Source of the DNA: Candidatus Omnitrophota bacterium
Lineage (GTDB): Bacteria; Omnitrophota; Gorgyraeia; B26-G9
Reading direction: 5' to 3'
Assembly (NCBI GenBank): GCA_018399295.1
Contig: JAGYOO010000065.1
Span: forward strand, 1-7,356
DNA: 7,356 nucleotides
Part shown: positions 6,017 to 7,356 of the stretch, piece after piece
Layout: each line of letters opens with the position of its first letter
Numbering within the stretch: position 1 is the first letter of the stretch
Notes under the pieces: model-generated
Told to the model about the DNA's origin: nothing
The model's database searches: none
Seen by the model: only the letters and a program-made list of their open reading frames with translations
Program-made: the position numbers and the translations under genes

Positions 6017-7130
6017 ATGCTGGAAGAATTGAAGCAGAAGCTGGGTAGGCAGGAAGAAAGATTCGAGCAACTACGGGGGTATCTTTGACCTGCCGGACAT
6101 ACTTTTCCGCATAAAAGATCTTGAAAACGAAATGTCCCGTCCCGGGTTCTGGGACTTTCCTGAAGAGGCAAACAAGACCATCCAAAAGCTGAAGTCACTC
6201 AAGGGCCGGAGCGAACCGTTTCTTAAAATTGAAGGGGACCTTAAGGCGGTATCCGAACTTCTGGAACTGGCCGAGCCCGATGATTCGGATATCCTGAATC
6301 AGCTTGATTCCGAACTGAACGACCTTGAACGCCGGATCGAGAAGCTGGAGATAAAGCTGCTGCTTTCGGGTCCGCATGACGCGGCTAACGCCTTTCTCAG
6401 TATTCATGCCGGTGCCGGTGGGACAGAGTCCTGTGACTGGTCGGGAATGCTGTACAGGATGTATGAGCGCTGGGCCCAGACTAACGGATATCAGGTGGAA
6501 CCGGTTGATTTTCTGGCCGGGGAAGATGCTGGGGTTAAAAGCGTTACCATCCATATCAAAGGAGAATTAGCTTACGGCTGGCTGAAGGGGGAGAACGGCG
6601 TTCACCGGCTGGTCCGGATATCGCCGTTTGATTCCAATAAGCGCCGGCATACCTCGTTCGCTTCCGTGGAGGTAATACCGGATATCGAGCAGGATATTGA
6701 TATTGAGATAAAGGATGATGACCTCCGGGTCGATGTCTATCGCTCCAGTGGTCCGGGCGGGCAGGGAGTCAATACCACCGATTCCGCCGTGCGGATCACC
6801 CATCTGCCCACGAATATCGTGGTCCAGTGCCAGAACGAGCGTTCTCAGATTAAAAACCGGGCCATGGCCATGAAGATGCTCAAGGCCAAGCTTTATGAGC
6901 TGGAACTCGAACAGCGTCAGGCCGAGGCGGATAAGCATAATCAGCAGAAGCGGAAGATCGAGTGGGGCAGCCAGATCCGGTCTTACGTGATGCATCCCTA
7001 TACTCTGGTTAAAGACCATCGTGACGGGGTGGAGACTGGCAATGTCCAGGCGGTGATGAACGGTGAACTGGACGAGTTTCTGGAAGGTTTTCTGCGTTGG
7101 CAGGTGCGCCAGGATGCCGAGGTCAAATGA
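6017..7130 (+). CDS. prfB: Peptide chain release factor 2, with programmed +1 frameshift
   Basis: RF2 ends translation at UGA and UAA by triggering peptidyl-tRNA hydrolysis on the ribosome. The gene is read in two frames. Codons 1-23 start at ATG 6017 (GAGG four bases upstream) and stop at an in-frame TGA at 6086-6088. After a +1 shift, reading continues from GAC at 6087 to the TGA at 7128, for a 370-residue product close to the usual RF2 length of about 365. The stop-codon-recognition tripeptide is SPF (residues 202-204), the RF2 form. The catalytic GGQ is at 247-249 in [17 protein letters not shown]. The Met at 6132 (residue 39) is internal, not a start: beginning there would lose the N-terminal helical region, which reads through as [18 protein letters not shown]. 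Four bases overlap with xseA downstream. Confidence 0.96.
6075..6089 (+). promoter_or_regulatory. prfB autoregulatory +1 frameshift site
   Basis: The sequence GGGGGTATCTTTGAC contains a Shine-Dalgarno-like GGGGG, a three-base spacer, the slippery codon CTT, the stop TGA and a following C. From memory this 15-base core is the same as in Escherichia coli prfB. When RF2 is scarce the ribosome pauses at the poorly recognised UGA-C and slips forward one base, making full-length RF2. When RF2 is plentiful it terminates after 23 codons. Confidence 0.95.
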
Positions 7131-7356
7131 GCAGCGATCTTTTTGCCGAAAAACAGGTGTTTAAGGTCTCGGAACTGACGCGGGATATCCGGGGGCTTCT
7201 GGAGGATACCTTTTCCGGGGTATGGGTCGAGGGAGAGATATCCTCGCTCAGTATGCCGCAATCCGGGCATATCTACTTTATTTTAAAAGACGACAAGGCT
7301 CAGCTTCGCTGCGCTTTTTTTCGGCGGAATAATACCGCTTTGAAATGCCGGCTTGA
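7127..7356 (+). CDS. xseA: Exodeoxyribonuclease VII large subunit, 5' part only
   Basis: Seventy-six complete codons run off the window end. The visible part (FKVSELTRDIRGLLEDTF, VWVEGEISSL, SGHIYFILKDD, AQLRCAFF) is the N-terminal OB-fold of XseA, which binds single-stranded DNA. With several XseB subunits it forms the nuclease that degrades single-stranded DNA to short oligonucleotides. The nuclease core lies beyond the window; the family is usually about 400-450 residues. The ATG overlaps the prfB stop as ATGA, with GAGG four bases before it, so it is probably translationally coupled to prfB. Confidence 0.93.
   Translation, partial: MSSDLFAEKQVFKVSELTRDIRGLLEDTFSGVWVEGEISSLSMPQSGHIYFILKDDKAQLRCAFFRRNNTALKCRL

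Noticed and set aside
5910..6185. Minus-strand open frame covering the prfB promoter and first codons
   Set aside because: It overlaps two good promoters and the recoding site, and its translation looks like no protein family.
6132..7130. prfB as a 332-residue gene starting at 6132
   Set aside because: There is no ribosome binding site at that Met. The upstream 23 codons plus the frameshift signal restore the normal RF2 N-terminus.

Overview
The window holds two divergent gene blocks separated by a tRNA gene and a roughly 0.5 kb gene-free stretch. Everything left of about 5.87 kb is read on the minus strand, and everything right of about 5.94 kb on the plus strand. Composition is moderate in G+C, with bacterial promoters and strong AGGAGG-type ribosome binding sites. 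The prfB frameshift site implies that UGA is a normal stop read by RF2. The mix of a tandem ACT protein, a PfkB-family kinase, a Ca-type P-ATPase and an unrecognised beta-repeat protein suggests an uncultivated, probably Gram-negative bacterium (Omnitrophota- or deltaproteobacteria-like). This placement is a weak inference from gene style, not from a marker gene.

Minus-strand block, in reading order. A candidate promoter (5270-5298) precedes an unrecognised 326-residue protein built of about ten beta-hairpin units (4223-5203). Two bases after its stop comes an 889-residue Ca2+-type P-type ATPase (1551-4220). A PfkB-family sugar/nucleoside kinase (591-1493) follows after 57 bases. A small tandem-ACT-domain protein (86-490) comes last and has its own very good promoter (540-569). 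Positions 1-85 are a GCGAGCG-rich, repeat-like tail.

Middle. A tRNA-Leu(CAG) gene (5787-5873, minus) with encoded CCA is followed by a textbook intrinsic terminator (5751-5781). Between that terminator and the beta-repeat operon promoter there is no convincing gene. The stretch is full of inverted repeats, including an extended nested symmetrical structure (5442-5650). It is the best candidate here for an undescribed structured RNA or a miniature repeat element.

Plus-strand block. A near-consensus promoter (5940-5968) drives prfB (6017-7130), the gene for peptide chain release factor 2. It contains the classic autoregulatory +1 frameshift signal after codon 23. Its stop overlaps the start of xseA (exonuclease VII large subunit, 7127 to the window end, truncated by the window).

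The two blocks have no obvious functional link. The plus-strand pair is housekeeping (translation termination, DNA repair). The minus-strand genes look like an ion-homeostasis and metabolic operon whose first member is of unknown function.
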